DNA of 64,000 nt. Source: Apus apus. Taxonomy: Eukaryota; Chordata; Aves; Apodiformes; Apodidae. The notes under the pieces are model-generated. The model worked only from the letters and a program-made list of their open reading frames with translations, ran no database searches and was not told the DNA's origin. Where the stretch lies: NCBI RefSeq assembly GCF_020740795.1, contig NC_067312.1, positions 64,562,905 to 64,626,904 of the forward strand. Reading direction: 5' to 3'. The position numbers and the translations under genes were made by a program. Below are positions 11,447 through 24,150 of this stretch, piece after piece (position 1 is the stretch's first letter; each line of letters starts with the position of its first letter).

Positions 11447-14400
11447 CTAGAACGGGACAAAAACAGAGAAGGTCACAACATGGAGGATGACTAGACAAGG
11501 ATCACACAGTCAGCAGCTAGCATGCTACAAACCATTGCACAAACTCACACAGACACACCAAAACACAGCCACCACACTTCAGGCAGAATCATTATTGACT
11601 GCAAGGAGAACAGGACTGCACCATAAGCTCTTAACACAGTACTAGAGACGAGTGACCATCCATACAATTACAGGTAAAAGTCATCTCTTTTTTTTGTTGC
11701 TTAAGTCAACAACAATAAAATCTAAGAAACAAATTCACAGTTGGCAAACACTCAGCATTTGCTGGAAATAAAAATGCAATGCACTTAAGTAATAACATGG
11801 ATTTGCAAATGCTTCGAAAGTTTTACTCTGCAAAGACAGCTGGAATGAAGGTCAATTTGTAAGATAAATTTCTTTTCTTTTTTTTTTTAATTATTATTTT
11901 AATATTCAATATTGCTCTGCCCACATGTCAATTTGTATCTCAGCTGTCTTTACAGGAGAGATTTCAAAATATCCTTCTACATTTGAGACATGAGCTTGGC
12001 TTGTAATTATAACACCAATGGAAATTAAACAGGTTTTGAGCTCTGGTGCTTCTCCAAAAACACAGTAGCATCAACAACCAGCAGTGCCTTGTATCAGAGA
12101 AATGCTGGGTTTCCACTTTGGTCTCTTTGTGTCCAACAAAGGAACCACTCTACCTAGAGTGGCAGCTTGCTCAGTGAAGACAATTTGTTACCCATCTCAT
12201 TCATTAGAGATATTTAACTGTTATAAAGGTATTAGTAGCACTGGTAATGTTTTGTTTGGAGCTACCCATGCATTCCAGCCTCGCTCATGCCTGGCATGGA
12301 GCATCACTGCGTGCTGTGCTGGGAAATGTTATGCAAAGAGTGCTGAAACAAGGGCGTGTTCTACGTTGACGCTTTACTGATGCAGATTTGTATTCCTGCT
12401 TTTAAGACAAAAATGGGTGTCTGGCTTGATTTTTTTTTCCCAAAGTCTTATTTTTGATTAAGCAGGCAGTCCGGAAAACTTGGCCTGGAGGATCCAGACT
12501 GGAGACTGGTCTTGGGTTAGACTGCAATATTGACCCCAGTCGGAATACCAGCAGGTGATTAAAAATAAATGAGTGAATAAAAACTGCACAGTTCTGCACT
12601 CCTTTTGGGGCAAATGCCAGTATTATTTCTGCTGGAAGGGACTTACTTGAACATAAAAGGTCTGTGGGGCAATTCACCAGGAGGTACAGAGGCATAACAG
12701 TCCCTCACGTGCTGTGAGCCTTTGTCCAAGCTTAGCCACTTATATAATGTGCTGTCATAAATGCTATGCCATTTCAGGAGAAAATGCTCTTTGCTGAAGA
12801 GGGAGTAGTCATCCCTCCACTGTTTCCCAGGCTTATCTAGTTTAGTTTTAAGGTTGCTGTGGGCAAATTGCAAATATTCTGTGCAACAAACCACAAAGCA
12901 AGAAGAAATCTTAATTTCTCTGATATAATGCACCTTACCATAGAACAATTTTTTTCTACAAGCCAAACCCACTGTAAACCAAAACACCAGCAAACAGGTC
13001 ATGAGTACTGTCAGATAAAATTAATAGCACTGATTATTAACAAAGGGGGAGGAGCGGGGCAGGGAAGGAGTGAGTTTGGTAAAACTAGGATGCTGCAAAA
13101 ATGTATTAAAGAAAACAAAAAATGTAACTTTAAGAACAGAAAGTCAAAAAAGGGAAGAAGAAAGGGCTGAAACTCCAAACCAAACCAGGACAAAGAGAAA
13201 AAAGGGAAGGTGACATAAGGTGAAAAGGTTAAAGGGTTGAGAAGTCAACTGCAGGCCTGGCACAGCATGCTTGATACTGGAAAAAAACAGAGTGAAGAAA
13301 TGCTTGGGGACAAAAAAATAAAAGGCTGAAGCAGAGAGTGAAAGGATTTCTCATACAGCATAACTCCTCACCTAGGCTAGTTAGTGGCACTTGATTCCCT
13401 TCCCATTTTTGCCCCTTCTAAAAGCGCTTATTAGTTAGCCATGGAAATGGTGTATTATGAGGATGTCACAGGAAACAGGAGAATTGTGCTAAGCAATTTA
13501 GGGGCAAATTTTAAATGCTTTGAATTATTTATTTTTATTTTCTGGGGGGTCATGCTGTCAGCTTGTGAAAGCAAAATGAATAAGAACGGATCAACCTGTT
13601 TTTCTTGTAGGGGAATGCAGAGGAGGAAGAAGATTAATTGACAGTGGAAACTTTGCTTGGTTGTTTATACTCAGCAAACTATTGCAGTGACTCCAGGAGG
13701 TTTACTCCAGGCTGAGGCTGTTGAAAATGAGCTGGGTGGCTGGCTGGTGATGGCCTTGCAAATGCTGCCCATGGTTTGAGGCTTGTTGCCCATGTGTGGG
13801 ATGCTTCTGAGGTGCAGGGGGGTGCAGCAAGGCAGCAGGGCTGTGGGTGCAGTGCTGAGCAATGCTCCTCTCACTGGCACATCTGCTGGGACTGTAGGTC
13901 TTTAGGGGCATGATAAAGTAAACCTCTGGGTGTGCTTTCATTGCCCTAATTCCCTCCCTTGCCCTTCGAAATGAGGCCCTTAGGATGATCCAGTTTGACA
14001 CCATGTTCATGTAGGTGGTGATGCCATGGCCTCCTTCAAGCCATGGGTGGGACAGCTGCCGGGGAAGGCACACATGTCTGGGCACACCTTTTCCAGTAAA
14101 CCAGCAAGCTCCCACATAAACTTAGCTGTGCTCCTGGCTGGCATGGTCTTCCTGCCCAGGAGAGCAGGGGCCAAAGGGGGATGCCAGGATGTCCTGCAGG
14201 GGTGGCCAGACAGAATGTGCATTCTGGCCGAGGCTCTACGTGGTGCCTTGAGGACAAACCAGAAGAGTTTTGCAAAGCAGTGACCAAATTCCTGTGGAGC
14301 ACTTTCCATTATACTGGGTCTTGCCCCCAAACTGCCCTCTTTCTCTGATGTGTTAACAATTACAGAGCCAGTTAATGATGCCTAGCCAAATTATATGAGC

Positions 14401-15922
14401 TGTGTTTGCAGTGCTCATCAAACTAGCTTGGAAAAAATTAATAGCAGTCTTGGGGAAAACTCTGTAGAGAAATGTATGTGCAGTGAGAATTTGGAAAAGA
14501 TTTTAGCCTGTTAAGTATTAAAAACTGTTTGAATAATTTTACCCCCCTGCAGAATACTAGGAAAATCACATGAGACTTACGATATTAAATCCCTCCATGT
14601 GCAGCCTTTCAAACATGCACATTATTCAATTAATTTCACATCACCTTAATTTATACACAACTGATTATATATACAGTCTTAAATTTGCCCTGTTTTAAAG
14701 TTTTTCTTCTTAGAGGTCTCTGCGGATTTTTAGAAGAGCTTAACTCCAACACATAGTGCTGGTGATGTAATTTCATAGATACAGCAAAGTTTGCAAGTAT
14801 TTTTTTTAAAGGATTTTAATTTAATTTCTCATATGTTAATGTAGCTATATATCTTCTACTACAATCCAGTACTTATGAGTGAAAATTAATATTATCTTGT
14901 GATAATATTAGAGATTAGATAAGAATAACAATGAACTGGACTGTGACAGTTTTTTAAAACTGGGACTTGTAATGGGCTTTCCACAATCTACAGCTTAAGT
15001 TAATGGCATTTTGTGGGGGCATTTTTAATGAGAATTAACTAAAAGTGTGTGAAAAGCATAACTGATTGATTCTTCTCATTTGCTGACAATTTTAAGAGAT
15101 TCCAAACTAAAACTGATCTGAATTCTGATTAGGCTATTCAAGAGGTCCATTATTTGTACCCCTGGCTACTCAGTCAGACAAGTGCAGTCTATTCATGAAG
15201 ACTTGTAAGATCTATTTCTATTATATTTAAGCTGAAGTGTTAAAACACTACCTAATGCCAATGTTCTTGATTGGGTGCCATATGGCTTCAGTATTAGAGA
15301 TACTGAATATCTTCACTGACTTGAGGATCAGAGCCTATCTGTAAACCTCTACTGAAGTTCCTAAATAACTGCCAGTTCACATCTAATTTATAGACTTAGA
15401 AATGAATGCATATGTGCATATCATTTACATATATGTATATGAATCTGATTTACATACCTCACTCTGGGTTTAGACATAAGACTTTACTTGGAAACCAGAG
15501 TGCAAAAAACTGTAAATTTGCAGAATTTTAGGTGGCTATAGCACCTTATCTTTTTTTATAGACTAGTTAGTAATTGTCATCACTCTTTACAGTGTTTCCA
15601 AAATCCAGCAACCCTAGAAGAACCTAGCAAAAGCAATTGTCAAAACTAGTCAAAATTACACAGTAGAAAATGAATATACACTCTGTTATGATTACTTCTG
15701 TAATTCCTAGAGCTCCTTAGGTCTGGAATATCTTATCACTATTACCATTTGAGTGAGCTGATCTCCTTTGACAAGGGCTGTTGTTATAGCTGTATGATCC
15801 CTTCTAAAGCATAAAGAAATTGGTTAGGAATTGAAAAGGGGAGGTGGAGAAAAAAAAAATAAAAAGGGGTTTATCTCTCAGGCTCTAAAATCTGCAGGCT
15901 AAAAGGAATGATTGGTCCATAC
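11447..15922 (-). other. NRG1: NRG1 intron between beta1 microexon and transmembrane exon
   Basis: Donor GTATGG at 15922, acceptor TTCTAG at 11447. It contains a local GC-richer block at about 13690-14330 with overlapping open frames on both strands that I do not recognise. The rest is AT-rich with nothing identified. Confidence 0.85.
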
Positions 15923-15946
15923 CCATAAATTCAATCCCAAGATGCT
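15923..15946 (-). CDS. NRG1: NRG1 beta1 juxtamembrane microexon (24 nt)
   Basis: This 24-nt exon adds HLGIEFM plus the first base of a Glu codon, giving FYK-HLGIEFME-AEEL in the spliced beta1 isoform. The segment sits between the EGF domain and the membrane, in the stalk where ADAM-family and BACE1 sheddases release the growth factor, and so affects shedding. The borders are an acceptor ending TTGGCAG and a donor GTATGG. The intron just upstream in transcription is very pyrimidine-rich (about 15948-16000), as is common for regulated microexons. It is phase-neutral, a multiple of three. The match to the human beta1 insert is exact as I recall it. Confidence 0.95.
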
Positions 15947-18900
15947 CTGCCAATGCAGAAAGTTGACAAAAAAAAGAAAGAAAAAAGGAAAAAGTTTCAG
16001 AAAAGAGCAATACACTGTACTCAAAAACAAATCACATATGAGAATTACAGCTATTCTGTGTCTGCACATGGAACAGGACAAAGGGGCATATGATTATGTG
16101 GGCAGTGCTGAAGTGCACCTCTGTATGCTAGATGACCAGACCTTGTTAAGCATCAAAATATGTATAGGAGATGTGAACAGTCACAGCGCAGGGAATGCAG
16201 CAGGAACCATCAACCCTTAAAGATCTTAGCTGAGATGAAGGGGGCTATAGCCTGAGGATGCCATGTGAAGCAGCTGATTGTTTTCAGATGGGCCCATGAG
16301 AGCACAGGGATGCTTTATAAGGGCCAGCATCTCCCTGCAAATGGGTCACGCGCTGCCCTCCCTTCTGGCCCTGCTCCTGTCCCCAGTATGTGGCTCCTCA
16401 CTCCAGTGGCTTGCTGCCTGGAGCTGGCTGGGACTGCTTGCTCAGCAGTGGGAGCCCTTCATGGCTCTGCAAAGTGACTGCACCACGGGTCTTGCTTCTG
16501 GAAAATGAGGAGACAAGTCCTTTTTCTCTGCCTTTGGCCTGAACTGCCTTGGCAAAACCAGCTGCTGGAGGGCTGGATGCACCCTGGGGTGTGCATGGGT
16601 TGATGCTGTTTACATAGATCACATGCCTAAATTGGCATCCCCAGGTCCCAGCAGTAGGGTCTGAGGAGCAACACAGGTTTTTCTTGGAAGGTACCCTAGG
16701 AGACCTTTTCCACTAGGCCAAAACCGTAACAGTAATAGCTCTCACTTTCTTTGTCCTTGTATGCTGTGAAATTTAAATCCAAATCTAATTTTCTCACCCA
16801 AAAGATTTTATGTAGTTTGTACACACGGGGACTTACAATTCTTTCCTGCCAATCAGTAACATTCTAAGGGTTAAGTAAGTTGGAACCCATTCAGGTCTCT
16901 TCCTAAAGAGCCAGTACTACATACCTATATGAACACTGCTAACAATATAAATTAGTTGCGTAGAAAGCTTAGTTAAGTGTTCAATAAAATGAATGACATG
17001 CCCATGCATATATATTGCTGTATTTATGCTTGCTTATAGGTGAGATGCCTAGCCTGGATGTAATTTAATTTTAGGGGAAGTAATTCATATCATGCAGCTT
17101 CTATTTCAAATAATTCAATGGGAAGTTGGTGCTTAAAACGGAAATACATTCTGGCTGAAACTCCTAACAAGGAAACATGCTGAAGAAACATGCATTGCTT
17201 ATTCAAAGGTAGATGGCATTTAGCTATTATATATTTTTGGTATTCCTAGCTACATTCCCAAGGCCTGATTTAAAAAAAAAAAAAAGTAGAATATCTCAAC
17301 ACTTCTCATTATTTTTCATCTTTTCCTATTTAACCCAATATTATTGTGGTTTCTACCGAACATTTGTCCAGAATATTTCTAAGATGAAATACAAATAATT
17401 TTGTTAACAACTCAGTTTTCATTCTGGATGTGATTTTTGTGGGGGCAATATTGGAAGAAAAAACTCTTGAGATGCAGGCTTTTTCCCAAAATGTGACTTA
17501 CAACTACAACTCATTGGATGTATCATAGCTTGCTGTGTTACAGGGTCCACAGGAGAAGAGCACAATGCCTAGAGATGCTGAGACAGGTCCCTCAGGACTG
17601 CATGCTGTGTTCATGACTCGTGTGCCACAGCCGTTGGGCACCTAAGATTTTGGGGTGGCTACTCTATAGAGCTAGGAGGGTGAGCAGCCTGAGGATGTGG
17701 TGCTGCCCAGAGTGGGGTGAGGACAGTTGCAGGTTTATGTGGAGACCTTGCACCTGACAAGGGAAGGACCCATTCAGATCAATTGCATACAGCAGAAGAG
17801 AGGTTCAGGGACACCAGTGAAGGATCAAGGTACCATGTTTCTTAAGTAATTGTTTCATTTTCTTATTAAATGTGTCCTGCAGGTAATGAGAAATTCTAAA
17901 AAGGTCTCTTTTCAATGTTAACTTGAATTTGAAAACAAACTTAAATCCTCCAGACTATCACAGAGCAGAACCCCTAGATGTGAGCCAATTCTGCCTGAGG
18001 ACCTGAGATGTTGAGTTTATGTGGAAAGACTGAGAAATCAAGGCTGTTACAGAATAACAGAAGTTCTGATCATTTCTCTAGAACATCATAGCTTTACTCA
18101 GCTCTTGCCCCTGTTGATTTCTGAGCCAGACTCATCTTGACAGTACAAGGCAGGGGCTGTTGTCCCTCTGCCACTCTTGATAATACTGTCCACCTTGCTC
18201 ACCAAGGATGGCAGAGCTGAAATAGACACAGTTGATAGTCATGTCCCATGCTTAAATACTTGCCTTCAGGAAGGCAGGGACCACATTCAATTCATGCCTG
18301 AGATAGATCACAGCATGCCCCACAAGCTCTTCTATATTCACAATATGTATGTAATTCTTAACTAGTGAAGTAATAAGTCAATCAGCCCATTGGGTGAGGT
18401 CCTTGGCCCATCCTGGGCACCTGGGAGGATAAAGATTTTACCTGGGTTTATACTCTAGAGAAGTTTCCTCAACCTTCTATGACTCTGAGACTTCACCAGT
18501 GTATCTTATCCCAAGGATCATTCTGCACAGTGTTGCTGTAAGATTCCCATGCATAGGTACATAAAAATTAGCCAAAATATCAACTATTAATTCATTACTT
18601 CTATTTTCCTCCATTTGCCTTGCTTCCTTGCCTTCAAGGAAGTGAATGTTTGAACATTCAAATACAGCAAATATATCTGCATGGAACAGATGTATTTTTG
18701 CAACACTTTTCTGGACAACCTTCTGCTGTCTTAGGGACCAACACTGGACCACAAGCCTCAAAGTCAAAACTGCTGCAATAAAAATCCAGGGTATTGGGGA
18801 AAAAACCTTGCAACAGCTATCCCTGCTGTGTTCAAGGACAGGACATTACAGGGTCTGCCAGCCAGACTCCAGAGATGAGCAAAACTAGCACAGTTTGTTA

Positions 18901-21740
18901 TTTACTTTTCTGTAGTCTGCAGTGGCAGCAAGCACGAGTTGAAGGGGAAAAGCTGCATGGCTGCAGTGCTGGAGGTGACTCTGACAGAGGGGAATCTAAT
19001 AGCCACCACTTCACAGCCACAACACATTGTCCTATGGTTTGGTGTGTTTGCAAAGCTGGAAGCTGATGGACAGTCATCCTAAATATGTGCTTTCCAATAA
19101 TGTCCCTCACATCCATTCCCATTTATGCTCACTTTTCAAAGGCCAGAAAGGAAAGACACTTATATGGAAGAACTTTTCTTAATATGGAGATCCACCATGT
19201 TTTCTATGTCCCATTTAAAAATATTTCTAGTGCACTCTGATAACTGAATCCTCCAAAGCTAACCAAACCACTGCCAATTTAAGCCAGCTAGCCTTGCACT
19301 CTTTTGGGATGGGGGACCTCCAAAATGCTCAGCATCAGCCTTGTTTTGATCTTGCAGAGGCCTTCAGCAAAGCTCACAGCTTCAGGACTCTTACAAATAT
19401 CAACTCTAAGGGCAGTTTTCTGAAGCTTTTTCATAGTCTTTCAGAGCCTGAAGCAAATACAGAGTCTTAGGGCAGTAACAGCTCATCAGCAGTTACCCTT
19501 GGTGTGGAACCTCATTGACCCTTTCTTTCGAAATGAAGAAAAAATCCCTTCTGAAAGCCAGTAAAACAAGATAGCACTGTAAAGTTCACATCTTTTACTT
19601 CCTACTGGCACTAATGTTGTTTAACATCCCAGTTTGCTCTGTACTTTGCAAATGCTGCATCTACAAAGCTAAGTTAATCACTTGGAACACTTGACATGAA
19701 ACAAGAGTTTGGCTTTAAGCCCCAAATGCAACATTTGACTGAAGATAACTCCCATTTTAGGTCCTCTTTTTAACTGCATGCTCTGGTCTGCATTGGGTGT
19801 AATAATAAAAAGTCATAGAAATGCTTTTTCTTTTTCTTTTCTTTTTTTTGTTAAATATAAACATACCTTGACTCCAAAATTTTAATATCTGTAGCAGCTT
19901 AAGGAACCTGACATTATTCTGCAGGTACAGGGTAGGCAGAAGTGCCAGAGTCTCATAGCCATTGCCTGGGGCTCTCAGCATAGCCTGAGGTAGGTAGCGG
20001 TGTGCTCCTCTGCTGGTGCCTTTCAAGGAGAGAAGAGCTGGACCAGCTGAAGTACTTACAGCTGAGCATAATATATCTTTCCAAGGAGGCAACTTCAGAA
20101 AACCCCAGGCTTGTGTGTACTGCCCAAATATTCCTTTAAAAATCCCAGCCAGAGTTAGAAAACTGAAAACCTAATGAAGGAAAACCCACCTAAACTTTTT
20201 TTTTTTTTTCTGGGTAGAAAATGAATTTATAACCAACATAAAATTCTTCCATCGTTTTCAGAATAAATTCCATAGCAAACAATGGATCTTATATTTTTAT
20301 ACCGCCTTATTTTAAATTATACTTCTCAGATCAGGAAAGTGTAACTGCACTTTTCACCACAATATACTGAAAAGGCCATTTAAATCTAATGTTTGGTAAA
20401 CTTAAACACTGTTAACAGCATAAAAATTTTCCAATCCATAGTTACCAGAGGCATTTTAAAAATAATTCACACTAATAAAGCTTTTAAAATAGGGCATAAA
20501 ATACAAACTTCAATGCTGGAAGGTCTGGTCTCCAGTCAGCACCCTTGGGATTTACATGGGTAGCTTCTATGATGGGCAGTATGAATTATATATGGACATT
20601 TTTCATCCATCAGTGTAAGAGAAAACCTATGCATCTCTTCAGGCTCCAAAATGTCCAGCACATGCTAACAGCTTTCTGTCCTATATACTAATGGAAATTA
20701 AATTAAGCTAGGCTATAGTCTCTGAAATCTTTCTGTGCTGGCAAGTAATCCATCAAAAAAATAGTTCCTATAATACCACTCTTAGATCATACTACATTCT
20801 GATGCCAGCGACAATTAATTATGAATAGTACATACGTATTAAACTCTAAGATCTAAGCAATTTTCTTACACGTTACCTTTGACTTTGCTGTAGCCAATGA
20901 GAGAAAATAAATATTCAGTGTACTTTCTGTTTCCTCTCTGACAAGTAATAGTAATTAATAGACCCCTCTATGGGAAAGCTTGTGTGAGAGTGACTGAAGT
21001 GCTGATTCTACCAGCAGTCTGATACACAGAGAGTCCTGTGTGTGTGCGCATGCACGTGTCTGGAACATTTCTTTGGCCAATGAATCTGGATCTGAAATGT
21101 TTGATCTTTTGCACCTGTTACTCACAAATAAGTATGTCAGACCCCACTGTTCATGTTGCCTACCCCTTTTTTTTTTTTCTTTCTGCACTTGAAATTTCCC
21201 CTGAAACTTGAACAATGAGGAGGAAGAACACTGGTATGTGCTCATTAGAAACAATATAAGCATGTCAATTACATTTAACTTGTAGGTCTGAACACAAACC
21301 TACACAAATGTGGAAGTAGAGGATTAGCTAACTGTCCCTCTACTGCAGGAGTACCGCCCTGTATAGAGACTCACAAGCTTTTTGTAGCAAATAAAACTTG
21401 AGACTTTCAAAATGTCATTTTTGCACCTTTAGTGCTTGATGTCAGGGGGGAATTGGTACCAAACCATTCAGTGGTAATCTCACAGCGTTCCTAAGTCTTG
21501 CATTTCCCCATCACCTCAACACCAAACAATCCAGGAGAGTATTGCAATTGCTTTTTGTTATCATTTTCATGCAGCAGGCAGAGACAATCAATATTAGGCC
21601 TTAGGCAACAAATCTAGTTACAGATTAAAAAAAAAATAAATTAAAAAAAAAAATATTGGAGGAGAGATGCAGCGACAAGAAAAGCAGCACCGACTGAGCA
21701 TGCTCCTACTGCGGCACAGACAGAAAGGTAGTGGACGTAC
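15947..21740 (-). other. NRG1: NRG1 intron between beta exon and beta1 microexon
   Basis: Donor GTACGT at 21740, acceptor TTGGCAG at 15947. The first 35 nt after the donor can be translated as the beta3 tail. The last about 50 nt are a strong pyrimidine tract. No exon seen in between. Confidence 0.87.
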
Positions 21741-21799
21741 TGTAGAAGCTGGCCATTACGTAGTTTTGGCAGCGATCACCAGTAAATTCATTTGGGCAC
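21706..21799 (-). CDS. NRG1: NRG1 beta3-type read-through terminal exon
   Basis: If the beta exon donor is skipped, translation continues as STSTTFLSVPQ and stops at TAG (21706-21708). From memory the human beta3 isoform ends in a closely similar 11-residue tail, so the avian copy seems to keep the same read-through coding sequence with a few substitutions. The product would lack the transmembrane domain and tail. Such forms are made without a membrane anchor of their own unless an upstream hydrophobic segment provides one. The sequence shows the open frame directly; use of this form is inferred from family knowledge. No poly(A) signal for such a transcript was pinned down. Confidence 0.75.
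21741..21799 (-). CDS. NRG1: NRG1 alternative exon: EGF-beta C-terminal segment
   Basis: This is the beta version of the EGF C-terminal loop, found in the more potent neuregulin-1 isoforms of the nervous system. It encodes CPNEFTGDRCQNYVMASFY with the fifth and sixth EGF cysteines. The exon begins with G after an acceptor ending CTCTCAG and ends with A before GTACGT, length 59 nt. From here splicing can go to the 24-nt beta1 exon at 15923-15946 or straight to the transmembrane exon (beta2); both give Lys at the junction. It can also be left unspliced (beta3). The residue run is nearly identical to mammalian NRG1 from memory, so identity is secure. Confidence 0.97.
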
Positions 21800-22462
21800 C
21801 TGAGAGGAAAAACAAAAACAAAAACAAAAAAATGGTAGAGAAAAAAAAACAGAGAAAAGAGAAGAGGTGAACATATGCTAAGAAAGAAGCTCCTTCAGTG
21901 TGAACTGATATGACTTGGTGAGTTCACTTTCAGAAACTGAATCTCGGTTTAGCATGTCAAAATGGCTCAAGATGCTGAGAGCAACTCGTTTGCTCTGTGG
22001 AAATGAAAAGAAATCCCTCCCCCTGATAAACCAGCCAAAACCAAACCAATCCAGATCAAAGAGTGTTTCAAGATGTAAGAGAGAAATTCACCATTCCAAA
22101 TTCCCAAATTGCTTTTAGGATGCACTTTCCACAAGGCAGCGAGGACACAAGATCTGTACATCCCTCATCTCCATGAGTTTGCCCTTTTAGGGTTGCACTT
22201 TACAGCAGTCTCCCAAACGAGAAAGCTGCCAGTGTGTGCAATAAAAATGCATCTGCAAATGGATGGAAAGATCAAAAATCACACAAATGAGAAACATTTT
22301 GGAGGTCAATAATGCCATGGTGCACAAGTTTTACTTTAGAGAATCAAGTCATAAATTAGTGAGTAAAGAGGCCGGTTCCAGCTGAACTGTGAAAACACCA
22401 AGTACTATTGATTTTGTTGCTGTAGTTGGGGAAGAAAGCAAAGTTCAGATTATTTAACATAC
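21800..22462 (-). other. NRG1: sequence between EGF-alpha and EGF-beta exons (663 nt)
   Basis: Intronic in either splice choice. It holds the 35-codon open read-through after the alpha donor (stop at 22356-22358) and an A/C-rich simple stretch (AAAAAC units) near 21808-21830, upstream of the beta acceptor. On the transcribed strand the latter gives a U/G-rich run next to the acceptor. Confidence 0.85.
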
Positions 22463-22530
22463 TTTCTTGGTTTTGGATTTTCATGGGCAGAGTTTCAGTA
22501 CATCTTGCTCCAGTGAATCCAGGTTGGCAC
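22463..22530 (-). CDS. NRG1: NRG1 alternative exon: EGF-alpha C-terminal segment
   Basis: This exon supplies the last two EGF cysteines in alpha isoforms, which bind ErbB receptors more weakly than beta forms. It encodes CQPGFTGARCTETLPMKIQ followed by NQE, with cysteine spacing C-X8-C. It begins with G after an acceptor ending CCTTTAG and ends with A before GTATGT, length 68 nt, the same as recalled for human. The junction into the transmembrane exon makes a Lys codon (A|AA). It lies 663 nt upstream of the beta exon. Joining both would total 127 nt and break the frame, so they act as alternatives. If the donor is not used the frame stays open for 35 more residues, ending at a TAA at 22356-22358. 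Confidence 0.96.
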
Positions 22531-24110
22531 CTAAAGGGCAAAAATGTGATAAGCAATAGTACACCAAAACCACTGCACTAACAGACTGACATCTGCTGGC
22601 CTATGGAGATGGGAGTGCATTAAGTGACCTCCTGGTTAGGTGTTAGTGAAAAATGATCAGAAAAGAGGCAAGAAAGTGTAACCTTTCCAGAAGATAATAC
22701 TTGGAAAAATTTACAGCAAAAATCCACCAGAGAAAAATCTAGGAAGTCTTTTTGTTTGTCTGTTTTGAAAAATAAAGAATAATCAGGGCTAGCAAAAATG
22801 TGCATTAGTTCATTGCTTATTCCACCTCATGAAGGGACCAGATTGAATTTTTTTAAAAATTTGCAAAGCAGTGTATAACAGCAATTTACACTGTTGCTTT
22901 CACCAGACACACAAAATCTATGAAAATAACATGATTTCCCTATTTCTGTAATGGAATGTTGTGTCTTCTGATACTTTTCTTTGAAGGGGAACAGTTAAAG
23001 CAGCAACCACAGAAAAACCAAAAGAATTCCAAAAAGTGAGAAGACAAACTCAAACCCATAGGCAGGAAGTATATTAAAAATGGCTGAGAAACGGGAAAAT
23101 AGCCAGTCCAGTCAATAAGTAAGATGAGAGTGCAGAGATGCTCTCAAAATTTGAAGCCCTGCAACTGTTGTAACTGTGCCCTTTCATTTCATAACATCTT
23201 CTGTGGAAAACTTCAGTGCAGCTTGCCTCTTAGCTCTAGCGAAGGAATTTCTCTTCCATGCCTTCTCTTCTGCTGCTGGCTGTCAATTTTCCCTTCACCT
23301 TCAGTCTCCATTTTGGGGCCGAGCTCAGGCACTTACTCCCAAAATATCATTGTTAGCAATGCAGGCTTCTGTGCTTCAGACATAAGTGTGAATGACCACA
23401 CTAAACATCTATATATTTCGATCTTTTTTCCTCCTCCTTCTGTTGACTCTTAATCAGCATGTGACCTGAAATTACCTGATATTTGCTTCCTTGAATACAT
23501 CTTGTGTTGCCTGTCCCTCTGATGTTCCCTATGAGTTCCCATGGTGCAGGAATCTCCCCCTCTTCCTCTCCTGCTGCTGATCTGGTGCTAGCCTCCATTT
23601 CAAGCTGCTTCATCATTTACTTGCCAGGGGCCAAAGAGCCTTCCTATTTGCAAATGTAAGGTGTTCAGAACAATCTTCCATCTCTTCTAGCCACTTGAGT
23701 TTCATGTGCACTGAAAGCTGTCTTGATTTTTAAAATTCCATTCTTCCAGAACGGCTTCTAGCCCTAAGGGTCAGTGATGCTGCCCTTCTACAAGTGGGAC
23801 TTCCAGAAAACCACTTCGGCAGAGGACCAGTGTCAGGCATAAACACAAGTATCTTGTTCCAATAAAACACAAAGGAATGATTTTTATATTATAATAATAA
23901 TATATTTTTAGAATCCGCAGAAGATTGTTTGGAGCTGATTTGCTGTAATGATGTGTTTGTTTATGAAAGAAGGGAGTTTGTGTTCTTCAGAGCCAAGTAG
24001 CCAGTGTAGAGAGATCCCAGTCTCCATAGTAAGAGTCAGCTGAGAAAAATGTAACAAAGATAACTCTGCCATGAAAAGGTGATATTGCTGGGCATGATAG
24101 AAGACTTTTC

Positions 24111-24150
24111 ATGCCTTTGATAGAAGGCAAAATGCCTCTGATAAAAGGCA
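24111..24150 (+). repeat. tandem pair of 19-nt hairpins
   Basis: Two near-identical units, ATGCCTTTGATAGAAGGCA at 24111-24129 and ATGCCTCTGATAAAAGGCA at 24132-24150, separated by AA. Each can fold on itself (TGCCT with AGGCA), so the pair is both a direct repeat and an inverted repeat. Confidence 0.7.
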
